This document shows, one piece after another, positions 18,189-27,061 of a stretch of 64,000 bases of DNA. The stretch is from Methylobacterium sp. J-030 (GTDB taxonomy: Bacteria; Pseudomonadota; Alphaproteobacteria; Rhizobiales; Beijerinckiaceae). The position numbers and the translations under genes are program-made. Numbering within the stretch: the first letter of the stretch is position 1; each line of letters opens with the position of its first letter. The DNA lies in contig NZ_JAKSYM010000343.1 of assembly GCF_022829545.1 (NCBI RefSeq), positions 1 to 64,000 of the forward strand, written 5' to 3'. Under the pieces are notes generated by a model. That model did not search any database, was not told the origin of the DNA, and saw only the letters and a list, made by a program, of their open reading frames with translations.

Positions 18189-19466
18189 CTACGTAATCTC
18201 CACGACGGCGAGTCGGTCCGTGATCTGAACCGGGATGCGACGCTCGGGGGGAAGCGCGGCGGCACGCACCGTACCGTCATCCGCGAAACGATGCAGCCGC
18301 ACGCTCCGGGGCATGTGCGACAGCAGGATATCCACCGCATGCGGCTTCGCATCGGGCCGCGCGGAGAGGCTGCGGCGGTCCCAGCCGTCGAGGCCCAGCC
18401 AGATCGGCACCAGCAGGGCGCCATCCCGCCGGGCGAAGCGTGCGGAGACGAGATCCGGCATCGATGGATCGGAGGCCACCGCGACGTCGCCGGGGACGGG
18501 GGCGGCTGCGGCGGCCCCGCCGCCGAACAGCCGGACGAGATTGCGCACGGCGGCGAAGGCGGGCGTCGGGCGGCCGTCATAGGCGAGGAGCCCGAAGCGG
18601 CTCTCCGGATCGCCGTCGCCGTGATCGAAGCTGGCGATCAGTTCGTACAGGTAGGTCCGCCGCACCCCCTGCAGGTAGCTCCACAGAAGGAGGCGCGGCA
18701 GGTAGCGCGCCCGGATGCCTTCGGAGACCGGCAGGTGGGCGCTGCCGGTCTCGAGCGCCGTGTGGTAGCCGTTCTCGGTGGCGATCACCGGCGCCGGCCC
18801 GAAGACCGGCCGGGCCGCCGCGATGAAGCGGGCGAGGCTGCCCGGGCCGCCGGTCTCCGGATGCTCGGCCCCCGGATAGGCGTGGATGTTGCCGAGATCG
18901 ACCAGGGCCGCGAGGTTCTGCGCGGCTGCGACGTTGCCCTGGATGTAGCTCGGTCCGGCGACTTCGACGGCGGGCGCGTCCGCCCGCACCGCCCGGAACA
19001 GGGCCGCCTGATGGTCGGCCGACAGGCGCGGGAGGTCGCGCCGTCCGGCGATCGGCGGCTCGTTGCCGCCCTCCGCGATCACAAGCCCGCCGCCGGCCCA
19101 GCGTGCGATTGCAGCGAACTTGTCCGGCGGCACGCGCGGGCCCGGGGTCAGGCCGTCGTAGAAGACGAGGCTGAAGCGGTAGCCGCGCCCGGCCAGGGTG
19201 GCGATCCGCGCGAATTGTCCGGCCGGCTCGCCGCCGGTAAGCACGATGTCGTCACGCAGGTGCCGCACGCCGAGTGCGTCGAGGGCGGCGGCGCAGGCCT
19301 CGAAGCGCTCGACGTAGGGCGTGCCGCCATGGCCGAGGTGGACGTTCACGCCGATCGAGTCGATCAGATCCTCGCATCGGTGCGGGGGCGGCGCCGCCTC
19401 GGCACGGCCGGCCGCGAGGGCCCCCGCTGCCAGCGCCAGGGCCGACCGACGTGTGAGGGCGCTCAT
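18189..19466 (-). CDS. Exported GH-A clan glycoside hydrolase-like protein
   Basis: A 425-residue protein with a twin-arginine-type leader (MSALTRRSALALAAG...AEA), so the mature enzyme is probably periplasmic. The body looks like a TIM-barrel retaining glycosidase related to GH39/GH5. IDSIGVNVHLGH opens the barrel, EGGNEPP places the acid/base at about Glu136, and IATENGYH places the nucleophile at about Glu231. LLLWSYLQGVRRTYLYELI follows, as in such barrels. Its ATG (19466) overlaps the previous gene's stop in an ATGA arrangement, implying translational coupling. It is the last gene of the operon that starts with the carrier protein. Substrate is unknown; the family assignment is by motif only. 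Confidence 0.75.
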   Translation of the reverse strand: MSALTRRSALALAAGALAAGRAEAAPPPHRCEDLIDSIGVNVHLGHGGTPYVERFEACAAALDALGVRHLRDDIVLTGGEPAGQFARIATLAGRGYRFSLVFYDGLTPGPRVPPDKFAAIARWAGGGLVIAEGGNEPPIAGRRDLPRLSADHQAALFRAVRADAPAVEVAGPSYIQGNVAAAQNLAALVDLGNIHAYPGAEHPETGGPGSLARFIAAARPVFGPAPVIATENGYHTALETGSAHLPVSEGIRARYLPRLLLWSYLQGVRRTYLYELIASFDHGDGDPESRFGLLAYDGRPTPAFAAVRNLVRLFGGGAAAAAPVPGDVAVASDPSMPDLVSARFARRDGALLVPIWLGLDGWDRRSLSARPDAKPHAVDILLSHMPRSVRLHRFADDGTVRAAALPPERRIPVQITDRLAVVEIT

Positions 19467-21250
19467 GCCCGGTCCGTCGCGGCGTGGAGCCGCCTGAACG
19501 CGGCCGGAGCCGGGCGCTTTACCTGGACGGACGGGGCGTACCGGACCGCGCGCACGAGATCGCGGACCGCCTGGCCGAGGGCGGCCTGAGCCTCGCGGGA
19601 TCCGAGATTGTGGTCCGCCCCCGGCACGATGGTGACCGGTGCGCCGAGGCGCGCGGCGCTGCGGTCCGGAGTGCGGCCCAGGTGTCGGCGAAGGGCCGCC
19701 AAGCCGGGATCGCCCGCGCTGTAGAGCAGGCGAATCGCGGCGCCGCGGCGCCGGATCGTTGCGACGCGCCGGGCGACCGATCCGCCCGGCGCCCCCGGAC
19801 GGAACGCCCGGCGGATCCGCCGCAGCGCCAAGTCGACACCGCGCCGAGCCAGGACGCGGCCGATCGCCCGGACCCGGATCTGGCCGCGGATCAGCCGGCG
19901 CCACGTATCGCCCTGCGCGAGGAGGGCGGCATAGGTCGCGGCGCTGCCGTAGGTCTGGCGGATGACGCTGTCGACGCTCTGCTCAGGATCCCAGTCGAAG
20001 CAGTAGAGGTTGACGAGCAGCGCCCCGTCGATCCGCGGATCCCGGCAGAGCGCGTGGAAGGCCGCGTAGGCGCCGCTGCACCCGCCGACCAGCACGATCG
20101 GGCCGCCGCCGGCGACGTGATCGACCGCCCGGACCACGTCGGCGAACCCGTCCGGCGCGAAGAGGGGCCAATGCCCGTCCGGCCGCTCGACGCTGTCGCC
20201 GACGCCGGCGACATCGCATCGGAACGAGGCGATGCCCTCGGCGGCGAGGCTCCGGGCGAGCCGCGTGGTCTGCCGTCCCCAGCCGGACCGGACGGTCATG
20301 CCGGTGGAGACGAACAGGATCGTCGGCGCCCCGGGTTCCGGCCTGTCCGGGGTGCAGCTTATGCCGAACAGGCCCGGGACGAACCGAGTGGGCGCCTCGC
20401 TCCATCCGGGGCCGGCCAAGCGCGCCGGAGGCACCGCTGGCGGGGTCGCCTCGGCCTTTGCGGCCCCCTCCGCGGCGTAGGCGCTGATCCGGGCGAAATC
20501 CGCCTCCGGCACCTTCACGAAGATCGGATCGCCGACGAGATGCGCGAGGCCCGCGAACGGCCCGGTCTCGACGGCGCAGCCGAGGGCGCCGAGGCGGGTA
20601 CCCAAACCGCCGGGTTCGGGCGCCAGAAGGAGCACGCGCGGTGCCGGCGGCGTCGCGATCCGCGCGAGGTTCAGGCCCGAAAGTTCCGCCTGAAACGCGG
20701 CGTCCATGCTGAACCCGCCGACGGTCAGGGCTTCGGGCTCCGCGGCCGGAGCCGAGCCGTCGGGCAAGCGCCCGATCGTCTGGGCCCGCAGCCGCATCTC
20801 ACGGAGATAGGCGCGTCCGGTGACGACCGGCGCGAGGAGGACGAGGCGGTCCACGGGTTCCGCCTCTGCGGCCAGAGCCGCGAAGGCCGCCCCCAGGCGC
20901 AGGCCGACGAGGACGATCTCCGTCACGCCCGCCGTCTCGCGCAGGAAGCGGACGGCCTGGCGGATGGCAGTCGTGCAGGCCGTGACGGCGGTCGCGTCGG
21001 GATCGGCGGAATCGCCTTCGCCGGGATAGTCGAAGCGCAGGGTCGGGCAGCCCGACTGGGCCAATCGCTCGGCGAGCGCGCGCCAGGGGCGGTACGCCGC
21101 CATCTGCTCGAATCCGTAGGCGCCGCAGAGGACGACGCCGCGCCGCCCGGCGGCCGGATGCAGCCAGCCGAACAGCCCGTCGAACGTCACCGGCGTCGGA
21201 TCGTGCAGGCCGGGGCAGGGGGCCGAGGCGGGCCGGGTCTCAGGCGTCAT
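19463..21250 (-). CDS. Two-domain alpha/beta hydrolase, exosortase-hydrolase-like
   Basis: A 595-residue protein with two alpha/beta hydrolase domains in tandem. The first (about residues 20-250) has LRFDYPGEGDS and, at the nucleophile elbow, VGLRLGAAF, with Arg118 where Ser is expected. The GLRLG elbow is what I recall for hydrolases accompanying exosortase systems. The second (about residues 310-580) has a proper elbow GGCSGAY with Ser392, FRCDVAGVGDS as the equivalent strand, and GADHNLG for the His. No signal peptide is seen. The start is the ATG at 21250, which overlaps the GH2 stop by 11 bases; the end overlaps the next gene by 4. Probably acts on a carrier- or lipid-linked ester, but this is inference. 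Confidence 0.8.
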   Translation of the reverse strand: MTPETRPASAPCPGLHDPTPVTFDGLFGWLHPAAGRRGVVLCGAYGFEQMAAYRPWRALAERLAQSGCPTLRFDYPGEGDSADPDATAVTACTTAIRQAVRFLRETAGVTEIVLVGLRLGAAFAALAAEAEPVDRLVLLAPVVTGRAYLREMRLRAQTIGRLPDGSAPAAEPEALTVGGFSMDAAFQAELSGLNLARIATPPAPRVLLLAPEPGGLGTRLGALGCAVETGPFAGLAHLVGDPIFVKVPEADFARISAYAAEGAAKAEATPPAVPPARLAGPGWSEAPTRFVPGLFGISCTPDRPEPGAPTILFVSTGMTVRSGWGRQTTRLARSLAAEGIASFRCDVAGVGDSVERPDGHWPLFAPDGFADVVRAVDHVAGGGPIVLVGGCSGAYAAFHALCRDPRIDGALLVNLYCFDWDPEQSVDSVIRQTYGSAATYAALLAQGDTWRRLIRGQIRVRAIGRVLARRGVDLALRRIRRAFRPGAPGGSVARRVATIRRRGAAIRLLYSAGDPGLAALRRHLGRTPDRSAARLGAPVTIVPGADHNLGSREAQAALGQAVRDLVRAVRYAPSVQVKRPAPAAFRRLHAATDRA

Positions 21251-23675
21251 GGCCGAACTCCACGCATTCGGTGCCGTTGATGGCCTGCACGACGCCGCGG
21301 GGAAGCCGCGGTCGATCGGGAAAGGCGATGAGCCGCGCCGTTCCCGGAGCGAGATGAAAGCCGCTGTCGGCAGGGCGTGCGCCGGGCGTGCGGACTTGAA
21401 CGCCGAAGGCGAAACCCTCGGTGGCGATCCGCAGGGCCGGACCCGCTTCCGTCGTCACGGGCTCGGCGGTGAGGCCGATCGCATCCCGGCTGATCGGGCG
21501 CGGGCCGGGGAAATGAAAGGACTCGGCGATTACGGCGCCATCCGCGCCGGTCAGGCAGGCATGAGCGACATCGTGGACGCGCGGGCCGAACCGATAGCTG
21601 TCGGTAGCATCGAAGAAGCGGCCGAGCAGATCGGCGGAGGTCAGGGTTAGCGCCGCGCGGGCTTCGAGGACCACGGCGCGGTCGGCGCGCGCCGCGACGC
21701 GGCCGCCGCGATCGGCGAAGGTCAGCGTCACCGTCAGGGCGCGGGCATCCGCGGTCTCGTTGAGGAGGTGGAGGTGCAGACCGTCAAGCCCCTCGTCGGT
21801 CAAGACGACCTGAACGGGGCGGAAGGCGCGCTTCAAAGCGTACCACGCCGATTTGGGGCGCTGTGTCCAGTCGATCACGCCCCAGCCGGCGCCCGGCCCG
21901 AGATCGCGCAGCATCAGGACCAGACCGCCGGCGGTCGGCGAACGCGGGCGGCGCCACTCGGCGAAGGTCGCCTCCATCACCTCGGCCACGGCCGCGCGGC
22001 CGAGATCGAGGTAGCGTTCGGGATCCTCGACGCGCAGCGCGGCGGGATCGACGCCGTAGAGGTGGCCGACATAGTGGTCGCGGACGGTCTCGAAATCCCA
22101 GTCGGCGCCGCGGTCGCGGGGGATCCCGGCCGCCCCGCCCGGATCGGCCGGACCCGCCGGCCCCGGCGTCCCGGACTCGGGCGGGTTGGCGAAGGCGAGG
22201 CATTCGCTGGCGAAGCCGACCTCGGCCCGGCGGGCATCGTCGAGGGGCCGGCAATAGGCGCCGACGCCGAAATAATGGGTGCAGCCGCCGCGCGGCGAGA
22301 AGGGCAGGGCCCCGCCGGAGGGCGAATTGGGCACGACCACGATATCGGGTCTCTGGGCCGCCGCCAGCGCCGGCAGCTTCGTGTCGCAGAAGGCGTCGGC
22401 CCAGACCGTGCGCGGCGCGCCCAGCATGGCGGCCTGCTGCCAGACCTCGCTGCCGCCGCACAGGAGGCAGAGCGAGGGCGCCGCCTGGGTCCGGTCGAGG
22501 AAGGCGGTGACCTCCCGGGTCAGGGCCGCCGAGAAGCGCGGATCGTCGTGCGGGTAGTCGAAGTTGGCGAGCATCAGGTCCTGCCAGACCAGGATGCCGA
22601 GCGCGTCGCAAAGGTCGAAGAAATCGGTCGCCGGGTAGAGGGTGGTGCCCGGCACGCGCAGCATGTTCATGCCGGCCTCGCGGGCCAGCGTCAGCAGCGT
22701 CCGCGTCCCGTCCGGGCCCAGCCCGACGAGATCCGGCGGCGTCCAGAGGGCGCCGCGGCAGAAGACCGGCACGCCGTTGACCGCGAGCGACAGGCCTTCC
22801 GAGAAGGGCCGCGTCAGCGAGAGCGAGCGGAAGCCCACGTGGCCGAGATCGATGCACACCCCGTCGACACGGGCGCAGACCACGTGGAGGTTCGGCGCGC
22901 CGTGGGAATGCGGCCACCAGGGGGCGATCCCGGGCAGCACCAGCTCGCCCGCGAACTGGCCCGGGCCAATCCCGGCAAGCGTCGTCTCGCGCCCGTCGCA
23001 CTGGAGCGTGACTGCCGCGGCCCCGCCATCGACAGTCACGTGCGCCCTCAGACGGCCGGTCTCCCCGTCCAGACTGGCGCGGAGATCGGCCGATATGGCG
23101 CCGGGACCCACGGGCTCGATCGTGATCGGCCGGTAGGGGCCGACATGGTCGATCTCGGGGCACCAGCCCGGCATGAAGCCCAACGCGCTGGTCCGCACAT
23201 GGCGCAGCGCGCCCGGCGTGATCATCCGCGGCCGCCAGCGTCCGCGCTTGGAAGGCCGGTCGAGTTCCGCGCGCAGCGATCGGAAACAGAGCGCCAGATT
23301 GGATTCCGCGCAGACTTCAACCTCCACCGCATGCGCTTCGAACATCGAGCGCGTGGTGAGGATCGCAACGCCGTCGAGCCAGACCTCGCCGAGCGTGGCC
23401 AAGCCCTCGAAGCGCAGGCGGAACCGGCCGGGGCCGGCAAGCCGCGTCCGATACCAGACGTCCCGATCGTGGATCGGCGTCGGCGCCGTCTCCGACCAGC
23501 GCCCGGCCGCCCGCAGGGCCGACGCCGCTGTTCCCGGGACCTCGGCGGCGATCCAGTCGGTCACGCCGTCGAGATCGCCCGGGCCCGCGCAGGCGCCGGG
23601 CGGCGTCACAGCGAGCCGCCAGGGACCGGGCAGGTCCCGCGGCGCCCGTCGGTCGACGCTGCGGATGAGGGCCAT
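21240..23675 (-). CDS. Glycoside hydrolase family 2, beta-mannosidase-like
   Basis: An 811-residue GH2-type protein without a signal peptide. The order is: sugar-binding jelly roll (DRDVWYRTRL..GLATLGEVWLDG), immunoglobulin-like domain, then TIM barrel (GMNMLRVPGTTLYPATDFFDLCDALGILVW). The beta-mannosidase acid/base motif GNNE appears as GGSE (about Glu410). SECL places the nucleophile at about Glu491. Both carboxylates are present, so activity is plausible, but the changed motif suggests an unusual substrate. Length is normal for the family. The start is the ATG at 23675, nine bases after the DUF1839 stop. It probably trims a cytosolic glycan or glycoside precursor. Confidence 0.85.
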   Translation of the reverse strand: MALIRSVDRRAPRDLPGPWRLAVTPPGACAGPGDLDGVTDWIAAEVPGTAASALRAAGRWSETAPTPIHDRDVWYRTRLAGPGRFRLRFEGLATLGEVWLDGVAILTTRSMFEAHAVEVEVCAESNLALCFRSLRAELDRPSKRGRWRPRMITPGALRHVRTSALGFMPGWCPEIDHVGPYRPITIEPVGPGAISADLRASLDGETGRLRAHVTVDGGAAAVTLQCDGRETTLAGIGPGQFAGELVLPGIAPWWPHSHGAPNLHVVCARVDGVCIDLGHVGFRSLSLTRPFSEGLSLAVNGVPVFCRGALWTPPDLVGLGPDGTRTLLTLAREAGMNMLRVPGTTLYPATDFFDLCDALGILVWQDLMLANFDYPHDDPRFSAALTREVTAFLDRTQAAPSLCLLCGGSEVWQQAAMLGAPRTVWADAFCDTKLPALAAAQRPDIVVVPNSPSGGALPFSPRGGCTHYFGVGAYCRPLDDARRAEVGFASECLAFANPPESGTPGPAGPADPGGAAGIPRDRGADWDFETVRDHYVGHLYGVDPAALRVEDPERYLDLGRAAVAEVMEATFAEWRRPRSPTAGGLVLMLRDLGPGAGWGVIDWTQRPKSAWYALKRAFRPVQVVLTDEGLDGLHLHLLNETADARALTVTLTFADRGGRVAARADRAVVLEARAALTLTSADLLGRFFDATDSYRFGPRVHDVAHACLTGADGAVIAESFHFPGPRPISRDAIGLTAEPVTTEAGPALRIATEGFAFGVQVRTPGARPADSGFHLAPGTARLIAFPDRPRLPRGVVQAINGTECVEFGHDA

Positions 23676-23684
23676 CGCGCGCCC

Positions 23685-24656
23685 CTAGCGGCCGAGCGCG
23701 TCGTCCAGGGACGCGAAGACGCGTTCGTAGGTTGCGGCCAGCTTGTCGAGGCGCGGGGCCAGCCCGTCGGCCTTGCGGCGGTGGAAGGCGCGGGCGAGCT
23801 GGAACTGGAACGCTTTCGCCTCGCGGCTCAGCTCGGCGGCCGCCTCGGCGGCGGGCGCGAAGGCGCCGGCCCCTTTGGCGTCGAGCCAGGCGAGGTGGCT
23901 CGCCAGCATCTCGAAATTCGCGCCGAGCTGGCGGGTCGTGTTGAACGCGTAGGCGTGGAACACGCCGAGCGACTGGCACACGAGCCCGTCGGCCGTGACG
24001 CTCAGCGCGTCGCGGAAGGCCAGGACCGGGTTCCGCTCCGGCGCCCGGGCGCGATGCTTGGCGAGCAGCTCCAGCGCGACGCCCGGAAGCTCCGAGGCCG
24101 GCAGGGGCGGGGCGACCGACTTCACGAACTCCGCGTAGGGCGGCAGCGTCGCGGGGCCGAAGATCCCGGCGTAATCCGCCCCCGCGAGCCGGAAGCGGCC
24201 GGCATTGTGCAGGTAGTCGAGTTCGCCGGAGACGGGGTCGAGGGCCAGGATGCCGATCGTGGTCTTGCCGTGGTCGCGCCTGTAGGTCGTCCCGTGCGTG
24301 TCGGGTAGGTGGATCGCGTCGACCTCGACCAGAACCGGCCGGCCCGCCGCCATCTGCATCAGGGCATGCGCCTCGAGACCCGCGTAGACGGCGAGTTCAA
24401 GCACCTCCAGGCCGTAGAGCCGCTCGATCTCGCCGGGCGGCGGCTTGAAGAAGGTGAACTGGTCGCCCTCGAAATCCTGCCGGAGCGTGAAGCCCAGCAT
24501 CGCCTCCGGGACGAGGCCGCGCCCGTGCAGCAGCTCGATCCAGAGATCGACGTAGCAGTTGGTTTCCGGCCAGTCCCGCTCCCCGTCATGGAGCGGGTGC
24601 GGGACGTATGGACTGGCGATCGAGAGCCCCGTGGGCAGGCGCAACGCGGCGGTCAC
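23685..24656 (-). CDS. DUF1839 family protein
   Basis: A 323-residue protein matching the DUF1839 family. Recognisable segments are TNCYVDLWIELLHGRG, FEGDQFTFFKPP, EVLELAVYAG and LVEVDAIHLPDTHGT. A cysteine in TNCYVD and a histidine and aspartate in DAIHLPDT, with a peptidase-C39/papain-like flavour, suggest a cysteine-dependent acyl or amino-acyl transferase. That is my inference; the family has no established function that I know. The start is a GTG at 24656, four bases after the ligase stop. Family members often sit beside amino acid:carrier-protein ligases, so it may use the aminoacylated carrier. Confidence 0.85.
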   Translation of the reverse strand: MTAALRLPTGLSIASPYVPHPLHDGERDWPETNCYVDLWIELLHGRGLVPEAMLGFTLRQDFEGDQFTFFKPPPGEIERLYGLEVLELAVYAGLEAHALMQMAAGRPVLVEVDAIHLPDTHGTTYRRDHGKTTIGILALDPVSGELDYLHNAGRFRLAGADYAGIFGPATLPPYAEFVKSVAPPLPASELPGVALELLAKHRARAPERNPVLAFRDALSVTADGLVCQSLGVFHAYAFNTTRQLGANFEMLASHLAWLDAKGAGAFAPAAEAAAELSREAKAFQFQLARAFHRRKADGLAPRLDKLAATYERVFASLDDALGR

Positions 24657-24660
24657 GGCT

Positions 24661-25617
24661 TCAGCCCCAGAGCGCGGTGCGCACGGCCTCGGGCCATGCG
24701 GCGAGGTCCAGGCCGTGATGCTTCAGGAGCGCCAGGGTGATCCGCTCCAGGCCGAAGCCGACGCAGGCCGTGTGGGCGACGCTGCCGTCCGCCTGGCGCA
24801 GCTCCCAGGTGCTGCCGAAATGGTCCTGGTGGTAGTTGAAGCTGAGGCACGCGGTCGGCTTCTCGACGCTGTTGACCGGGACGTTCAGCTCGAACTTCAG
24901 GCCCTGCGCCCGCTGGTTGTTGGCGAGCATCCGGCCGGCGCGGCCGAAGAACGGGTCGTTGGCGGCGTCGATGGCGACCGGCAGGCCGAGGTCACGCATC
25001 ATGGCGGTGCCGCGCTCCAGCCAGGATTCGCGGAAGGCCAGCACCTGCTCGGGGCTGCCCATGCGCACGTATTCGCGCATCCGGAACAGCTGCATGCGGG
25101 TGGGCTCCAGCGAGGGCTCGCGCCGGAAGCAGTAGGATTGCAAGTCGAACAGGCGGCCCTCGGCGGGCAGCGGCCCCCGGGCGGCGGCGACCGGGTAGAG
25201 CGGGTAGCAGGCCGCCGGCGTCAGGACGACGTCGGTCGCCTCCTGCTGGCCAGTCCAGTCCCGGCCCTCCTCGACGCAGGCCAGGATCTCGGCATGTCCT
25301 GCCCCGTCGCCGCAGAAACTGTGGATCGTGCCGGCGAGGTTCGGGAAGCCCTTGAGATAGCCGCTGCGCTCGAAGGCCGGCCGGCTCATGCCGGGCGGGA
25401 AGCGCATGACTTCGGCGCCATCGGCGGCGCCGAGGCGCGAGATCAGCCGGTCGAGGCCCTCGACCACGCTCTCGAAGGCGCCGCTGCGGCCGTAGAGGCC
25501 GTCGACCCCGGTGCGGATCAGCAGGCCGTGGTCGAACAGGCGGTCGAGGAAGGTCGGGCCGCCTTCGGGCTCCTCGTCGAGGATGAGGTCGCCCTGGGGA
25601 GAGGAGATCGAGTCCAT
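24661..25617 (-). CDS. Amino acid--[acyl-carrier-protein] ligase
   Basis: A 318-residue homologue of the catalytic core of atypical seryl-tRNA synthetases. It activates an amino acid with ATP and loads it onto the phosphopantetheine of a small carrier protein instead of tRNA. There is no N-terminal tRNA-binding arm. Motif 2 is visible as CFRREPSLEPTRMQLFRMREY and motif 3 as GFGLERITLAL. Cys137, Glu182 and Cys285 fall at the positions and spacings of the family's zinc ligands. Characterised Bradyrhizobium and Agrobacterium members prefer glycine or alanine. The ATG at 25617 shares a base with the preceding stop (TGATG), indicating coupling. The carrier gene lies two genes upstream. Confidence 0.93.
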   Translation of the reverse strand: MDSISSPQGDLILDEEPEGGPTFLDRLFDHGLLIRTGVDGLYGRSGAFESVVEGLDRLISRLGAADGAEVMRFPPGMSRPAFERSGYLKGFPNLAGTIHSFCGDGAGHAEILACVEEGRDWTGQQEATDVVLTPAACYPLYPVAAARGPLPAEGRLFDLQSYCFRREPSLEPTRMQLFRMREYVRMGSPEQVLAFRESWLERGTAMMRDLGLPVAIDAANDPFFGRAGRMLANNQRAQGLKFELNVPVNSVEKPTACLSFNYHQDHFGSTWELRQADGSVAHTACVGFGLERITLALLKHHGLDLAAWPEAVRTALWG

Positions 25618-26780
25618 CACGCGCTCATGAGCTGGCCGCTGCCCTTCTGCACGAGCAGGAGCTTGGCGGTGTTGGCGAGGATGCGGTCGTTGCCGATCAT
25701 CAGCGGCGCCGAGAGGACGTCGCGCAGCGGTCGGCCGAGGCTGAAGGGGGTGTCGTTCTTGTAGCCGGACAGCCCCACGATCGAGAGGGCGCGGCGCACG
25801 ATGTCGACCGCCATGTCGGAGACGGTGACTTTCAGGTTGTTGAGCATCACGCTGAAGCCGAGCGACCCGATCGTGTCGGCGTCGCCGTGCGCGTCCTCGA
25901 AGCGGCGCAAAGCCGCCACGACGGTGCCGCGCATGGCCTGGTGCGCGTTCACGACCTCGGCAAGCCGCAGGGCCGTCGGCGGCACCTTGCCGGGGGCACG
26001 GCGCGCCTCGGCCTGGACGAAGGCCCGGGCGCGATCGACCGCGTAGGTGGCGATGCCGTACCACACGCTGCTCCAGAGCAGGTGCGAGGAGGCCAGCATC
26101 GACACCGCGGCGATCTCCGCGAAGGGTTTGGGCAGGATCTGCTCGACCGGAACGCCGCGGGCCTCCAGCCGGAAGCCGTCGCTGCAGGTGCCGCGCATGC
26201 CGAGCGTGTCCCACTGGCTGGTGCGGTCGAGCGAGATCTGATCGGCCATCAGCGCGACCAGCACCTGGTCGGAGGTCGCCGCCTCCGGGTGGCGGCGGGC
26301 AGTCGCGAGGATGAGGTCGGCCTGCGCCCCATAGGAGATCACGGAGGCGTCCTTGCCGAGCGAGAAGGTCTCGCCGGTCGTCTCGACGGCGCAGAGGGAG
26401 TTGCGCAGGTCGCCGCCGATGCCGGCTTCGGTCGTCGAGGAGGCGACCAGCAGTTGCTCGCGGGCGATCCGCTCCATCAGCCGGCAGTGCCACGCGCTGT
26501 CGAGCCCGTGGGTCACGAGGCTCGACACCTTGATGTGGTGCATGGCGAAGACCATCGCGGCCGCGCTGCAGGCATGGCCGAGCGTGCTGCAGACCTCGGC
26601 GATCTGCACCAGCCCGGCGCCCTCGCCGCCGAACTGTCCCGGGATCTGGAGGCCCAGAAGGCGCTCCTCCTTCAGGGCGGCGACCGCCTCCGCGGGGAAG
26701 CGGCCCTCGCGGTCGACGGCGTCGGCGTGGCGTGCCGCCACCGCCGCCGCCCGCTCCGCACGCGCGGCAAGCGTGCTCAT
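25617..26780 (-). CDS. Acyl-CoA dehydrogenase-like flavoprotein
   Basis: A 387-residue member of the acyl-CoA dehydrogenase fold: N-terminal helices, a beta domain (ASSTTEAGIGGDL, WDTLGMRGTCSDGF) and C-terminal helices (GLSGYKNDTPFSLGRPLRDVL). The usual YEGT with the catalytic Glu near the C-terminus is not seen; the matching stretch reads APLMIGNDRI, so the base, if any, differs from fatty-acid enzymes. Next to a carrier protein and an amino acid ligase, the natural guess is oxidation of a carrier-bound amino acid, as PltE/RedW do to prolyl carriers. The start is the ATG at 26780, overlapping the carrier stop by four bases (ATGA). Confidence 0.88.
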   Translation of the reverse strand: MSTLAARAERAAAVAARHADAVDREGRFPAEAVAALKEERLLGLQIPGQFGGEGAGLVQIAEVCSTLGHACSAAAMVFAMHHIKVSSLVTHGLDSAWHCRLMERIAREQLLVASSTTEAGIGGDLRNSLCAVETTGETFSLGKDASVISYGAQADLILATARRHPEAATSDQVLVALMADQISLDRTSQWDTLGMRGTCSDGFRLEARGVPVEQILPKPFAEIAAVSMLASSHLLWSSVWYGIATYAVDRARAFVQAEARRAPGKVPPTALRLAEVVNAHQAMRGTVVAALRRFEDAHGDADTIGSLGFSVMLNNLKVTVSDMAVDIVRRALSIVGLSGYKNDTPFSLGRPLRDVLSAPLMIGNDRILANTAKLLLVQKGSGQLMSA

Positions 26781-27031
26781 GCGGCTTCCTGCTGGATCAG
26801 GGTGGACACGGCCTCGCTGATCGCCCGGATCGACGAGAACGATTTGCGGTTGAGAAGCTCGTCGGGGAACTCGATGTTGAAGCGCTCTTCGAGCGCCAGC
26901 ATCAGTTGCACCGAGCCGAACGAATCGAGGCCCTTGTCGAACAGGCTGTCGTCGTCCGAGAGCTGATCGGCCTTGCCCGCGAAGGCCTCGTTCGAGCCCA
27001 GGATCTCGCGGATATCGTGAGCGATGTTCAA
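26777..27031 (-). CDS. Acyl carrier protein, aminoacyl-carrier type
   Basis: An 84-residue acidic carrier protein. DKGLDSFGSVQLMLALEERFNIEFPDELL is the canonical helix II region, with Ser37 of DSFGS as the phosphopantetheine site. I chose a TTG start at 27031 because AAGGAG lies seven bases upstream on that strand and MNIAHDIREIL then matches carrier N-termini. The frame also reaches a GTG at 27061, which would put the Shine-Dalgarno sequence inside the gene. It is the first gene of the seven-gene operon and most likely the substrate of the amino acid:carrier-protein ligase encoded two genes on. Confidence 0.92.
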   Translation of the reverse strand: MNIAHDIREILGSNEAFAGKADQLSDDDSLFDKGLDSFGSVQLMLALEERFNIEFPDELLNRKSFSSIRAISEAVSTLIQQEAA

Positions 27032-27061
27032 GGCGGAACTCCTTAATTCAGTGACCGGCAC

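Noticed and set aside
21768..24308. 846-codon plus-strand frame opposite the GH2 and DUF1839 genes
   Set aside because: Composition is Arg/Gly/Ala-rich without motifs; the minus-strand genes here carry clear catalytic motifs and overlapping starts.
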